64,000 bases of DNA from Ilyonectria destructans (taxonomy: Eukaryota > Ascomycota > Sordariomycetes > Hypocreales > Nectriaceae). The notes under the pieces were generated by a model. It was not told the DNA's origin. It was given only the letters and a program-made list of their open reading frames with translations, and did not search any database. The position numbers and the translations under genes are program-made. Positions 23,793-35,099 of the stretch are shown here, piece after piece (positions within the stretch are counted from its first letter, which is position 1; each line of letters begins with the position of its first letter). The stretch lies in NCBI GenBank assembly GCA_020740775.1, contig JAHEWK010000014.1:744001-808000 (forward strand), given 5' to 3'.

Positions 23793-24422
23793 GCAACTGG
23801 TCGTCAGACACGGCGGGGCCTAGCGCCGCCTACCCTACACTGTCGGAGTCCGCCCGCGACGAGTTCCTTGGCGCTTCACCCGCCTGGCTGTCACCCGACG
23901 CTCCATGGAATGTGTCCCGCTCTGTCTCCGTCTTCTAGAAGGACGACATGGGACCGCCTTTCAATGCCCGCAGCGTCGATCTGCGCGGAGTAGATACCGG
24001 CCGACGTCTGAGACACCATAGTGAACTAGGGACTGCAGCTTGCCGGTTTCCGGAGACTAGGTAGACTAGTCCCGGGCATGGCTTGCGTGCTCACGATAAA
24101 CACCATCAACATCATCACCAGCCTGAGCAGACACAAAGAAAAGCGGGTGGAATGATGTAAATAAGGGTGCAAACATATAGCTAAATGCCACTCTAACGCC
24201 TTAATATAGTAAATAAACATCAAAACATTATCGTCATTGTCGTCAACCCGAATTGTTCCAACCGTATTCGTACATGGCATAGCATCCATTCTAACCCTCG
24301 GCCCGTCTGCCCAAAACGTCGTGTCATTTACCCCCCTTCACACGCGGCCTTGCCGTTTCATCCTCGCCATCCCATACGAACCCAAAAAAAGAACACCATG
24401 CGGAATCCAATTCACTCGCTCC

Positions 24423-24620
24423 TCACTGACAAATACAGCATCCAACGGAGCACCACCGGGTTGATTGCCATTTGTCGTTCTTGCCCTCGCACTGCGGACA
24501 GTCGTCGGGGAGCATCTTGACCTCCTCCTGACGTCCTGTGCAATCTTCCCGATAGCATCGCGTATTGCCCCGCGCGACCCGGTGCCCGCACCGGTACTCG
24601 ACAAGCATCCGACGACACAT
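24423..24620 (-). CDS. Small cysteine-rich protein ('MC..YRCGH' type), unknown function
   Basis: A 65-codon ORF encodes a protein with eight cysteines. It begins MCRRMLVEYRCGHRVARG and contains C-x(4)-C (CYREDC), DDCPQCEG and a closing CSVGCCICQ. The Cys/His spacing suggests zinc binding and an intracellular protein, since there is no signal peptide. The same opening pattern (MC, then five to six residues, YRCGH) occurs in the ORF at 25859-25614 on the same strand, and a related layout is seen at 39190. I know such small ORFs are common in filamentous fungal genomes, but no function is known to me. The gene is called from composition and this similarity. Confidence 0.65.
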   Translation of the reverse strand: MCRRMLVEYRCGHRVARGNTRCYREDCTGRQEEVKMLPDDCPQCEGKNDKWQSTRWCSVGCCICQ

Positions 24621-25209
24621 CGATGTGGTGGAGCAAGGTGCTAGGTAGATGGGATGTTGTCAAAGAGCGTGCCAAAGTTGGTTTAATCGATAGATATGTA
24701 GGTAGATAGGTTGAATAAGCGGATAGTCGTTGGTTTTAATGTTGGTTGCAGGAGGATGATGAGCAATAGCTGTAAAGAATACCAGCACAGCAATTCATGA
24801 CTGTCTTTCTTGTTCTTTGTTGAAGAGATAAAAGACAAGAGAACTGTCGTCGAGTCCAGCAAAAGACGATGGCGATGGGTGCGTTTCGAGTGTCGGGCTC
24901 GTTCCACTGTCCGTCAGCTCAGCTCAGCGCAGACATTTTTTGTTTTGCGTTTGAGCCACGACCCACGGGGACGGAACGGGTGTCGGCTTCATTATAAAAC
25001 AATCCAGACGACGCCCAAGGAAAATGGGAAGAGCCGAGCGCCGGCAGTTCAGGTACTGCACATACGAATAGGTACACGTGTGTGTGCGTGTGGTCGCCCC
25101 AACAAGCCACTTTGCTCGGCTGACAGGCTGGCCTGGGCCGGGCTCGTAACTACAAATACATACGCACTTGTGACGGTGACCCGGGCAAAAAAGAAACCCG
25201 GGGGGTGGC

Positions 25210-25543
25210 TCAGCCGCGCCGCCCACCCAGGAACGGCCGGTAGAGAAGGAGGATGGGCGGGAATAACACCATGACGTGGACTGCGTGGTGGGGGAGGCAG
25301 AATAACCCAATGAAGCCCATGACGCGGCTGTCTCGGCCAATGGTGTTGAGTGGCAATGGTTGAGACTAGCCGATGTCTCCGGCTGGATACGAGACGACTT
25401 CGTACCTTTAAGTGGGAGTAAGACGAGCGAGACAAGGTGTGTACTTCGTACAAAAGGACATTGAGGGGCACATGTCGTTATACTCGTCCTAAGCATAAGT
25501 AGTTTGCTACAAAGACTCCGGCACATCCTCCAAGACAACCCAT
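25210..25543 (-). CDS. Possible two-exon micro-membrane protein
   Basis: An ATG at 25543 opens MGCLGGCAGVFVANYLCLGR, a hydrophobic first exon. A GTATAA donor directly follows. Joining to the GGCTAG acceptor about 120 bases on keeps phase and gives SQPLPLNTIGRDSRVMGFIG, then a second hydrophobic stretch (MVLFPPILLLYRPFLG), with stop at 25210-25212. The product would have about 70 residues with two membrane segments. There is no clear branch site, and I recognise no family. The case rests on phase-consistent splicing and two hydrophobic segments, so this is a candidate only. Confidence 0.3.
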
Positions 25544-25613
25544 GTATCTACCTAAACTCTATCTCACGCAAAGTAGCCGTGGTCTGCCGCACCTCTCGAT
25601 AAACACGAGATGT

Positions 25614-25859
25614 CTACCACCCATACCATCTCTGCCCTAGCCTGTCACCGGCAACTTGCAGCACCCGTCTTCCCGAGGAAGCCCACCGCCTGAAGATCCA
25701 GGGCCGCTGGTTTAGGCACTTGCGGCACGCCCAATCGTGCGACCGCTCCATGTCGCTCAGGCAGAACAAGCACTTCAAGGGCCGTCTCTTGCGTCCGCAT
25801 GGCGACTTTGAGATCTTGGTGTGACCGCATCTGTAAGCATCGACCCGTCGGTAGCACAT
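25614..25859 (-). CDS. Small cysteine-rich protein ('MC..YRCGH' type), unknown function
   Basis: An 81-codon ORF starts MCYRRVDAYRCGHTKISK. Further pairs follow: C-x(8)-C-x(2)-C (CGRKRRPLKCLFC) and the block ERSHDWACRKCLNQ. The arrangement MC...CGH...C...CxxC...H...CxxC looks like a small zinc-binding fold. No signal peptide is seen. The last ~25 residues (RRWASSGRRVLQV...) look less ordered, and an intron or an alternative end there cannot be excluded. It shares its opening motif with the ORF at 24620-24423 about 1 kb away on the same strand, so the two may be distant duplicates. Confidence 0.6.
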   Translation of the reverse strand: MCYRRVDAYRCGHTKISKSPCGRKRRPLKCLFCLSDMERSHDWACRKCLNQRPWIFRRWASSGRRVLQVAGDRLGQRWYGW

Positions 25860-26189
25860 TGTACGTGGAGATCGGTTTGATAGAATGATTTGTTGCTATG
25901 CGCACTTGAGAATTCAAACCATCGGTTCAAGCGAGTCTGTCAAGTATTTATCCTCTCCTCTCGAGATCTTGTTTGTCTGCGGGCTTGAACAAAGCGCTTC
26001 TATCCAGGGAACAATCCATTCATTGTTACTTTCGGAACAAACGGGCACGGAACAGAACCTGGTGGTTTTCATTGTTCTTAACGCACATGGCATGATATCA
26101 TTTTTAGTACCTTAACTCCGTGCTATTATGAGCAACCCAGTGTACACAGATGGCCTTCCTGACCAAGGAACCCCCTGTCATCCTTGGGA
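25860..26189. other. Spacer between the cysteine-rich ORF and HAS1
   Basis: About 330 bases that are likely the promoter of the cysteine-rich ORF and the 3' end of the HAS1 transcript, which is on the same strand. No gene is seen. Confidence 0.5.
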
Positions 26190-28011
26190 CTACCTGCTGA
26201 ACTTGCCCTGCTTCTGCCTCGGCTGGCTGCCGTAAGCTCTCCGTCCCTGGTTCTTCTTGTCCCGGCTCATGCTGGCGCCCAGCGTAATCTCCACGCGAGG
26301 AGGCGTGGAGAAGCCGAAGCCCTTGGCCACCCTGGCGAGGTCCAGCTTGTTGATGTCGAAAACGCTGCGCAGCGAGTGCGATGCGTAGGCGTGGAGGTAG
26401 CTGCGGTATCCGTCCTTGGCGCTCTTGTTCAGGTAGTAGTTTTGGCTGATGAGCTTCTCAAGCTGCGACTGGACGTTGACAATCTTGTTGGAGGGGAAGT
26501 CAAACTCGACGACCGGAACACGGGCAGCCTTGAGGTGAGACAAGAATCCGACCTCGCTGGGCTGCAGGAACATGAGCGATCGGCCCTTGCTGTTGTTGCC
26601 ACGGGCCGTTCGGCCCACTCGGTGAATGTAATCGCGAGGGTCATCCGGAGGGTCGAATTGGACGATCCAGTCAACAGCGGGGATCTGTACCGGCATTAGA
26701 AAAAGGTTATCAATTGAGGGGTTCCTTGTGACTTACATCGAGACCACGGGCGGCCACATCAGTGCAGATCAGAGTGCCTTGTTTGGCATTGCAGAACTCG
26801 AAGAAGGTGTTGGTTCGCTTTTGCTGCTTCTGCTTGCCGTGGAGGTCGAGGACGGGAAGGTCGATGAAGTTGAGCAACTCGGCGTGGTACTTGACGCATG
26901 CGCAGCTGCTGAAGAAAACGATAACCTTCTTCTTGAGGTTGCGCTTCAGGAAGGAGAACAGGAGAAGGAATCGCTTCTCGGCCTCACAGAGGACGTAGCC
27001 CTGCTCGAGACCCTCAACGGTGCTGAACTGCTTCTCCTCATCGACATTGATGTACAGCGGGCCGGGTCGCAGCGAGATGCGCGCCAGGTCCTCGACCTTG
27101 GTGGTCTGGGTGGCCGAGAAGAGCATGGTCTGTCGGTCGGCCTTGGGGAGAATCTTGATGATCTGTCGCATTTCGTCTTCGAAACCGATCTCGAGGATTC
27201 GGTCAGCCTCATCAATGACTAGGGACTTGAGATTCTTGAAGACAAATGGCGTGTTCTGAAGGTGATCGAGCAGTCGCCCGGGCGTCGCGATTATGAGGTT
27301 GACACCCTTGGAAAGCTTTTCCGCCTCCGCTCGTCGGTTAGCACCGCCGATGACAATGCCGTAGGTTTGGGAGTGGTGGGCCATAAGCTCTCGAGCAACG
27401 CCGAAAATTTGCAGAGCCAGCTCACGGGTGGGAGACACCACAATGACACCGGTACCGTTGCGGGGTTTGAAGCGGAGGGAGCACAGCATCTCAACGACGG
27501 GGATCAAGAATGCCAAAGTCTTTCCGGATCCAGTCTTGGCAGCACCGAGAACATCACGACCAGCCAGAGAAGGAGGGATACCCCTTCGCTGGATCTCCGT
27601 CATGGTGGTGAAGCCCATTTCCTCAATCGCCTTCATCGTCTTTTCGGAGAGGCTAAGCTCCTTAAACGATTGCGCCTCGGCGCCAGCGATGGGAGGAAGC
27701 GTGAGCTTTCCGCCGTCGGGCAGGTCTGTGTCGGCCTCAGCCTCGTCTCCCTTCACGTCGTCGTCCTCGAGCTCATCTCCAGACTTGTCCTTGTTGTCCT
27801 CAGCTTCCTCATCGCTATCCGCCTCGGCATCGTCTTCGTCTTCCTCCTCCTCATCAGAGGACTCGGGTTCGGGCTCATCGCGGGGCTCGGGCTTTGAGCG
27901 CTTGGTTTTCTTTGACTTTTCGGGGATGGCAGCAGCAGATCGCTTTCCGTTAGTCGCCTTGACTCCATTGGAGTCCTTGAACTTGCGCTTCTTGCTGCCT
28001 GCGAAATCCAT
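26190..28011 (-). CDS. HAS1: DEAD-box ATP-dependent RNA helicase HAS1 (ribosome biogenesis)
   Basis: Two exons (28011-26737, 26684-26190) with a 52-base intron (GTAAGT...GTACAG) encode 589 residues. A Lys-rich and then very acidic N-terminus (residues 1-100) precedes the helicase core. Motifs: AKTGSGKT (Walker A, about 158-165), [18 protein letters not shown] (about 267-270), SAT (about 299-301), [11 protein letters not shown] and HRVGRTARG. The C-terminal block ([20 protein letters not shown]) and the basic end (RQKQGKFSR) fit Has1. Has1 acts in the nucleolus on both 40S and 60S precursors and helps release snoRNAs. The start at 28011 ([13 protein letters not shown]) is chosen over an in-frame ATG at 28188. 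The gene is head-to-head with the KH-protein gene. Confidence 0.96.
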
Positions 28012-29134
28012 CTTGGCTGTGGTTTGCTGTATGGTGGTGGATGCTACGGCGGTCGATCGGTCGACTGGGCGGCGCTCAATGCTAGGAAATTTTCTTATCG
28101 CCCAAAAAAAAAGTCTGAGTGCAGCTGCTGATAACGGACCAGCAGTTGTTCCTGCTCCGACTGTCTTAACGAATCGACAGCCTGTCAATGGTTTCTTTCC
28201 TCGTCCCGTAGCTTAGTGGGTCTGCTGCAAATGCTTTTCTGAGCCTTGACTGATAAAGTTAGCGCCAGGGCCGCTTTCACTTGGACCCTGAGAAGGCTGG
28301 AAGTGTATCAGGTGACTGGCAGGGACAGTTGAGGCTGGTGTCTTTGCAAGTGGCGGTGCTGAAAGCGCGTCTCACGGAAATACAGGCATTGTCGAGTCAT
28401 GCCACCTATGAAGCTATCTACGCAGCTGGCGAAAATATGAGCTAGAAATGATATTTGATTTTTATATTGTCCCGTATGTGTGCCTACCTACTGGCCACAC
28501 CTATATTCAGGGCAAGATTCCAAATTGATCGCGGAGAGAAAAAGTGATTCAGAAGGTTGACGGAGCCATAATTATGCGCGTCCCAGTATAATCATCCCGA
28601 ATTAGGCATAGTACCGGGTCACGCCCCCCTCGAAAGAAAAGCGGCGGCCCTGTTTGGCACCAGAAGGCTCGGGTCACCTCAACCATTTCTTCAAACTCGG
28701 AATTTCTTCGTCTCCAGTGCGCCTCGACTTATTTGAAAATATCTTGTTGACGCGGGCAGCTGGTTCTTTTGCGTCGCTTCGTCAGCTTGTATTGCTCTGA
28801 GTGATTGATTTGTCGCCTTCGTCACGTCTGATACACGTGATCACCTGAAGGCCCTTTGTGTGAGCGTGGCGCAAACCTCTGAACTCCCACCTCAACGACG
28901 AAAATTGTGATCACTCCGTCAGCCTCCGCATCGCAACACCTACCATTTCGACAACTTCCTGATCGCTGTCGCCTTAGTACGTCCCTGCGGGCTACGAACC
29001 GTTACTGCACGTACGCCATAGCTCTTGCTCGCTGCGCCGTTGCTCCTCGCTCGAACGACTCTTGCACTCGCAGCCTAATATCATCGAGCTCGGTTGCTGT
29101 CTTTCTCGTCGCGCTCGCTCAATAAGTGGAAGCG
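28012..29134. promoter_or_regulatory. Shared divergent intergenic region, HAS1 and KH-protein genes
   Basis: About 1.1 kb lies between the two start codons. Both genes concern RNA metabolism, so a shared promoter is plausible, though not shown. No specific factor site was assigned. Confidence 0.55.
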
Positions 29135-31028
29135 ATGGCGGAACAACGCCCCGATATCCAGAGTATCTTGGCCGCATTGGGTATGTAACCGCGACACTTC
29201 GGAACAAAATGCATCTTCTAACTTTGACTTCAGCGTCCCAGCGACCACCAGCTGCGACCCCATCACAGACGCCGCCTGGCACGAACCAGGCTTACCCTCC
29301 TCCGTCAGCCTCCGACCAACCCGCGCCTAGCTACCAGCCTGCTCCTGGGGCCCCTGGTTATGGTGCCCCCGGCTATGGTGGGTTGCCTGCGCCTGCGTCA
29401 AGTGGAAACGTCGATTTGAGCGCCATTCGCCCAGTTAACTCCGGAACTGTCAGCATTGCCGATGCGATTGCTCAAGCCAAGGCCTACGCCGCTGAGAAGG
29501 GCGTTGCCTCGTATGACCGCCCTCTTGTCTACGCCCCCGAGTCGAGGGGCCCCGACCGATCCTACAAACGATCCAGATCACGATCACCAGCCCGAGACGA
29601 GTTTCGAGATGGAGTGAACCCTTATAGAGACGAGCGCCGTGCCGACCGCGGAGCGCCTGGACGGAATTATGACCGTGATCGATCCTTCTCTCCTGGCCCA
29701 CGTGGCCGTGCCTTCTCTCCCCGTGGAGGAAATGGACGAGAGAGGTCTCCTCTCAGGGGAGGAGGAGGCGACGACAACTCGGAAACCATTCAGATCGAAT
29801 CTAGTCTTGTTGGCCTTATTATTGGTCGACAAGGAGAAAACCTTCGCCGTATCGAAGCTGAGTCGAACTGCCGTGTTCAGTTCTTGGCTGCGACTGATGG
29901 TGGTCCCTTCCGTCAATGCAAAATCACTGGCCCTCGACATCGCCGAGCTGAAGTGAAGGAAGCCATTAACCGTATCATCGAGGATAGCGGAATGGGTGCT
30001 TTGAATCGCACCAACGAAAAGCCCCGGGACCCCAACAAGGGTGGCGCGACCGCTCTCCGCGAGGGCGAGGACCACATGCAAATCATGGTGCCCGATCGCA
30101 CAGTCGGTCTGATCATTGGTCGTGGCGGCGAGACCATTCGGGACCTCCAGGAACGATCAGGATGCCACATCAACATTGTCGGTGAATCTAAGAGCGTGAA
30201 CGGACTCCGACCTGTTAACCTCATTGGTACTCGTGAAGCAGCCGCTCGAGCCAAGGACTTTATCATGGAAATTGTCGACAGCGACAGCCGAGGCGACGCC
30301 CCGCCCGCCATTAAGAAGATGGCAGGTGGCGGAGGAGCAGGACCGCCAGGTGGAGGTGCAGTTGGAGGAATGGGAGCCCCTGGTGGTCGCAATGACGGCC
30401 CTCCCCGTGACATGGGGGGAGCTGGTGGCCCAGACAAGATCAACGACGCCGTCTATGTTCCCTCTGACGCCGTAGGTATGATTATTGGCAAGGGCGGCGA
30501 GACGATCCGTGAGATGCAGAATGTCACTGGATGTAAGATCAATGTTGCGCAGTCGTCCGGTCCTGGCGAAGTGCAGCGGGAGATTGCCTTGATTGGTTCG
30601 CGCGATAGTATCGCTCGGGCTAAGTTGGCTATTGACGAGAAGGTCGAAGCAGTAGTATGTATCTGGTGCTCCACTATTACATGTATAACGACAACTAACG
30701 GTCCGACAGCGCCAGAAGGGTAGTGGAGGTGGCCGTGGAGGTGGTGGTGGTGGTGGACGTGGCCATCATGATTCTGATCGAAACAACTATTCCCAGCAGG
30801 GACCCAGTGCTGCTACTAACCAAGCTCCCCCAGCTGCTGCAACAGATGGGCAGGACCCATATGCTCAATGTAAGCCAACTTTCTATCCATGACCAGACTG
30901 AGATACTAACGAAGACAGATGGTGGCTACCAGAACTACGTTGCCCTTTGGTACCAGTCTCTGATGTACCAGCAACAACAGGGCGGAGATGCTCCTCCTGC
31001 CGGAGCCCCGGCACCTGGAGCACCGTGA
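29135..31028 (+). CDS. Triple KH-domain RNA-binding protein (FUBP/KSRP-like)
   Basis: Four exons (29135-29180, 29234-30654, 30710-30869, 30919-31028) join in frame to 578 residues. The start MAEQRPDIQSILAALA is followed by a Pro-rich stretch, an Arg/Ser-rich region (RSYKRSRSRSPAR) and three KH domains at about 199-265, 305-370 and 440-505. Their GxxG loops are GRQG, GRGG and GKGG. A Gly-rich segment links KH2 and KH3. An RGG-type tail and a terminal YGGYQNYVALWYQSLMYQ follow, the last recalling the tyrosine-rich end of FUBP proteins. KH proteins of this type bind single-stranded RNA or DNA in the nucleus and affect splicing, stability or transcription. The exact target is unknown. Confidence 0.92.
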
Positions 31029-33389
31029 TGTCTCTCCTCAGCGGCGATCGCACGCTTTCATGATTGGGTGACTTTGATAGAGCTCTCGTCCGCAGTGCCG
31101 CGGACTGAGCACCATCCAAGATGGCCTGGTTTGATTGACGTCGCCTTGTGCTTCTGACATTCTGCCCAGCAACACATAACATCCTTGCAGAATCCACGAC
31201 TGTACAGCATTCCCCCATTTCATTTCTTGAGGGTCCTTTCGACTCAAGGTCCGCCTGCTTTGATTAACGTATATCCTTTGACTCGACCGCCTTTACGACA
31301 TTAATACTGAGGTACCAATGCAGAAGCAACATCCATTGTTGTTCTGCCTTTTTGCCTTGATTGCTTTCGTATGAGCCGAGAGCGCGAACAGATGCTTGAA
31401 GCCTTTATGGACACAGACAGTGGCGTCGTCTTGTCTCGGCGTTCCAAACCTTACGCATGATATCGGGGATGCCAGCTACAACTCACGACTTGACGTCTTG
31501 ATGATTTCCTTGCCGACTTCTGATGCCAGTTTGTCTGTGGACATGACGTACATCTTGAAACTCAATTGCAACTCCCTGCCTCGTGGTGTGCTTGGGGAAG
31601 TGAAACCAAGTTCTTGATTGGCTTCATGACTGACTTGAGCGTACGCCTCGGAGCTTACAAGCGACCGCGGCAGAACTTAAGTGCTGAACTGGTTTTTCCG
31701 TCTCCCGTTTTCATCCATCAACCGTGGCCCTGAACTAGGGGCATGTCTGGTCCCTGAACGAACTGTGCAAGCTGGTTTCTCTTCTTCTCTATGCATGTAT
31801 GCCGCACTGCGCACCTGCACCTGCGTCCTCGTCCCCCCGGCGTTTTGTGTTCCTCGTTTTTGGCTTGTGTTTAACTTGCTCGAGACTTTGGTTCTTGTCT
31901 GCCCTTGCGAAGGGAATGGATCCAATTCTTGGTGGTGTGGAAACCCGGATAGGAGTTAAGGGAAAGAAAATTGCTGTATCATGGTTACTACATCTCGAAT
32001 AATTGACGCATGTATTCCGATAAATTGCCCCTTCGCATGACTGTGAATGACTGTAAATGACTGACCGTGAATGAAGGAAAGGCTCTTGCTTTCTTGGGCG
32101 AATGTGCTGTGATGATTTGCCGACTCTGTGACCTAGTGTGAGAAGGAATCTAGTCGACATCTGAACAAGTGAATAATATGCAACTCAGCCCACGTCTGAG
32201 ACGTTGAAAGTTATCAGGTTTTGTATTCTGGCTTGGCAGGCGCACTCTCGGGAGAACGATGCCGTGTCCTGAATACATACCGTATTACAGTAAGCTTCTA
32301 GACAACCTTGGCCTCAGACACCTTGCTGCAGCGTCCCTCATTCCGTCGGAGACGACGACAACTTGTGGATCTTTGGTTTGCATCTTCCAATCACCCATAT
32401 TATATGCATAGCTCCAACCTATAGACCACCCTCACCAATAAGCCATCCTTAGTTTGCACAGCGACTCTCGCCTGGTTGTGTAGCCTAGTCCGGGAGTCAA
32501 ATCCTTCTACAACGCCGTAAAGCCGAAAGGCTAGACGACGGTTCCCATACTAGGAGCCCTATGGTCTAGCCAAAGAAGCCCGACATTACACATGCGGAAG
32601 CCCATGAAGAAACGCACAGGTCAGGCCTTTCTTCAAACTTGCACTGATCAGGATCTGGAGCGATCCTTCGCGCAGCCTGGCCTTACGAGGCTCTGGATCA
32701 GGAAGAATATCGGCCACCCTTTATATAGGTGCTATCTCAATTCTTCGCAGGGGACCTCACTCAGATAGCCCGTGACTTATATCCGACGCCCTTACGTATT
32801 CAGAATTTGGCGGGCTAGGTCTCCCCTGGTTGGTGGTTCCTAGCTGGTTTTGTAGACCTTGCTTGAACAGAGAATAGAGTATTTGCGGTAATCAAATCGC
32901 CAATGCCCTGCGTAGTTAACTGCGAGGACTAAACAGGTATCGGTGGGACGCAACTCTCAACAGCCCTTCAGGAGGTTACTGCATGCTCTATTTCCAGATC
33001 TCGACGTTATGGGATCCGGTCGACAGATATTGTACGGCTGACGCGACAAGGTGGTGTCGTTCCCTTGCAAATTCCAATGTCGTTCTATTGCAGCAAACAC
33101 TTCACGTAGGCACACGGACAAGAATTATTGCCTGCCAAGCCTGGGTATGGAGAGGCTTCGCTGGCGGTAATTCCGAGAGAAAGACAGCTATCAATGATGC
33201 TGTAGGGCTGAAACACTCAACAAATGCTACACACTGTACGAAGGTTGACGTAGGAAATTTGAAATCTTCAATAGTGTCTGAACAGCCCCCCCATAAAGTA
33301 CAATCTGCGACCGATCAACTCCATAAGATAAGAAATAGTAGCGAAACTCTAACTAAATTTTATTCAATATTATATAGTCAAGTATATTT

Positions 33390-33422
33390 AGGGTAATAAT
33401 AACCCTTACTTTTAGAAGTAAG
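33390..33422. repeat. Two overlapping inverted repeats (hairpins)
   Basis: The first is AGGGT, a 7-base loop AATAATA, then ACCCT (33390-33406). The second is CTTACTT, loop TTAG, then AAGTAAG (33405-33422). Both are perfect in their arms and lie in the most AT-rich part of the region. They could be ends of a small decayed element, but no partner copy was found. Confidence 0.6.
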
Positions 33423-33520
33423 AACTAAACTCAGTACATTACCTCAGGACCAAACAATAAAGGTCTAAGATGCTCATTAGGCACTAAAAGACAATACAAA
33501 CACACTGTTTTACACTATAT

Positions 33521-33590
33521 AGCCGGTACGAGCCTACAACCTGGGAAGTTGTCAGACTTCCTGCGCCAGCCTTCGTATAGCTGCTTCCAG
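33521..33590 (-). other. Degraded tRNA-like sequence
   Basis: Read on the minus strand, it has an A-box-like part (ACGAAGGCTGGCGC), an anticodon-arm-like hairpin (GGAAGT, loop CTGACA, ACTTCC) and a B-box-like part (GGTTGTAGGCTCGTACC) in tRNA order. The T-loop does not match GTTCRANYC, and acceptor ends do not pair, so it is not a working tRNA gene. A decayed tRNA or tRNA-derived short element is the best guess. Confidence 0.3.
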
Positions 33591-34302
33591 TGTTGCACAT
33601 CCATGCTTAAATTAGCCGGGCTCTGCAATCTGACAGGTCTGGTTACGGGGCCTCGCTAACTCGGGGCTCGTACCATCCTAACTTACATGGGATGCGACCC
33701 CCAAAATGAACCCTGCTACTGCGGGTGATCAAGTGGGCAGCTGCGGCACACCAAGACAAGATAAGATGCTGGCTCATCGGCGAACCAACACCCAACTAAC
33801 CAAGCACCCACTCTTGTTTTTGAATGCAGGGGTGAGTTGTTTTCTCCGTAGTGATGTTATGTTACCAACCATGAATTCGTCTTAGCGGGCAATCCTCCGT
33901 CCCACAAATACTCGACCTGACGTGGGCAGAGTTTGCGGCGCAGCAATGCAAAGTCGTGGAGCTGTCATCGACATTTTGCTGTGTGACGAGGCACACAATC
34001 ATTTGTGAGAACTGGACCTTAAACAGCCTTTAACACCTACTCACAAGTAATACCACGGAATTAGATTTAATGGACTGAGCAAGGGTGGTCATACACAGGG
34101 AGAGAGGACCACCTACGGCTACCGATACTCCAAAAGTCCGAATGTTCGTGTTATGGATGGTCATCTGCCACTCATGTGCGTGTGTTATTTTCAATATCAA
34201 GCCCCAAAGGATGAATATGCGCATTATAGCCAGTCGTTGTATGCTCTCAGATAAAGAGCCTACTACGTACCTATGTATAACTTATACTTAGAAGAGCTGA
34301 TC

Positions 34303-34381
34303 GTTACTTAGATGGTAGAGCCCACGGGGGGCTAAAGGTGGAGTATTGGCTTACACCACCCCGGCACCTGGGAACCTCCAA
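34303..34381 (+). other. Degraded tRNA-like sequence
   Basis: The opening GTTACTTAGATGGTAGAGC closely matches a tRNA A-box region. The later CACCTGGGAACCTCC is in the place of a T-arm, but lacks the invariant T-loop and the acceptor ends do not pair well. Probably a relic or a tRNA-derived repeat; not a functional tRNA gene. Confidence 0.3.
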
Positions 34382-34894
34382 ATAGGCTCAACGTCTAAAC
34401 ACCCGAACGTCTATAGGATTGCTGATGAACCAAGGAGCTGGATCCACGCACAGCCAGCAGAAAAAATCCTTTGATTGGTGGGCCATGCATTGCCGGATTG
34501 TTGGCGCTCTAATAAAGGGGCTCTTCAGTGTTGAAAGAAATGTCTGCATGGGGGCCAAGTCGCGTGAGGGGTGCTGGCTTGAGACGGTATGTTTTGTCTG
34601 GCATCCTGCTTCATGTCATTGGAAGAGCCAGATTGGTCTGGTGGTCTCTTCGTTGGCAGTTCTTGGTATTTGTCAAGTGCCAATTCTTTACACTATACTC
34701 GCTAGGATCTCTTTATGCAGAGGTAGAATCCTTTGGAGTTGTCGACACCGGCGCATCGTGCGCCACCCCTGGTCTTCCTTGTTTCAACTTTACTGTGTCA
34801 GTAGAATCAGGACCTGTCGGTCCTGGTCTTATTAACTAAAGGGCTGAGAAGGTAGGAGATTCCTGGAAAAGATGCATGCTGTGGGATTGACCAA

Positions 34895-34921
34895 CCCCCC
34901 CCCCCCCCCCCCCCCCCCCCC
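34895..34921. repeat. Homopolymer run of 27 C
   Basis: A perfect C run lies 200 bases upstream of the broken chitinase-tail-like gene. Its complement is a G run that could form quadruplex DNA. A run this long is often of uncertain length in assemblies. In one plus-strand frame it encodes proline, so it may mark a former proline-rich linker. Confidence 0.9.
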
Positions 34922-35099
34922 GACAGCTATGCCGATAGCCCCTGCGGCATCCTCACCCGTAGCATCATCGGCGCCTCGTGTCTTGACGGCGAATGTGCAG
35001 ACGGCAGGCAAGTCACCCCTTCCGAATCACGAGACAGGAACAAACCAGAAGAGAGCCTTGCTAACCGTATGCTAGCTGCTGTAACGTCGAGTTTTGTTG

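Larger units (their letters stand above)
22958..24422. other. Gene-free stretch of about 1.5 kb
   Basis: The first part should contain the promoter of the WD40 gene and is purine-rich on the plus strand (GAGGAGGCGG-like words at 23040-23130). The remainder has only short overlapping open frames. Two short tandem repeats are listed separately. No gene was recognised. Confidence 0.45.
31029..35099. other. Gene-free stretch of about 4 kb, AT-rich in places, with repeat relics
   Basis: From about 32.2 to 34.4 kb base composition changes and drops to very AT-rich near 33300-33430. The open frames (the longest 137 codons, 32983-33396) show no recognised motif. Degraded tRNA-like segments and overlapping hairpins are listed separately. 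A plus-strand ORF at 34528-34839 has a hydrophobic start and a Cys-containing tail but no recognised family. The composition and relics suggest old mobile or repetitive DNA, but no transposase remnant could be identified. Confidence 0.45.

Noticed and set aside
32460..32580. Further tRNA-like sequence (GTCAAATCC and GGTTCCCATACTAGG words)
   Set aside because: No cloverleaf order of arms could be drawn, unlike the two segments listed.
33388..33406. TTAGGG and AACCCT words facing each other, as an interstitial telomere
   Set aside because: Only single copies are present, within a short hairpin; chance in AT-rich DNA is enough.
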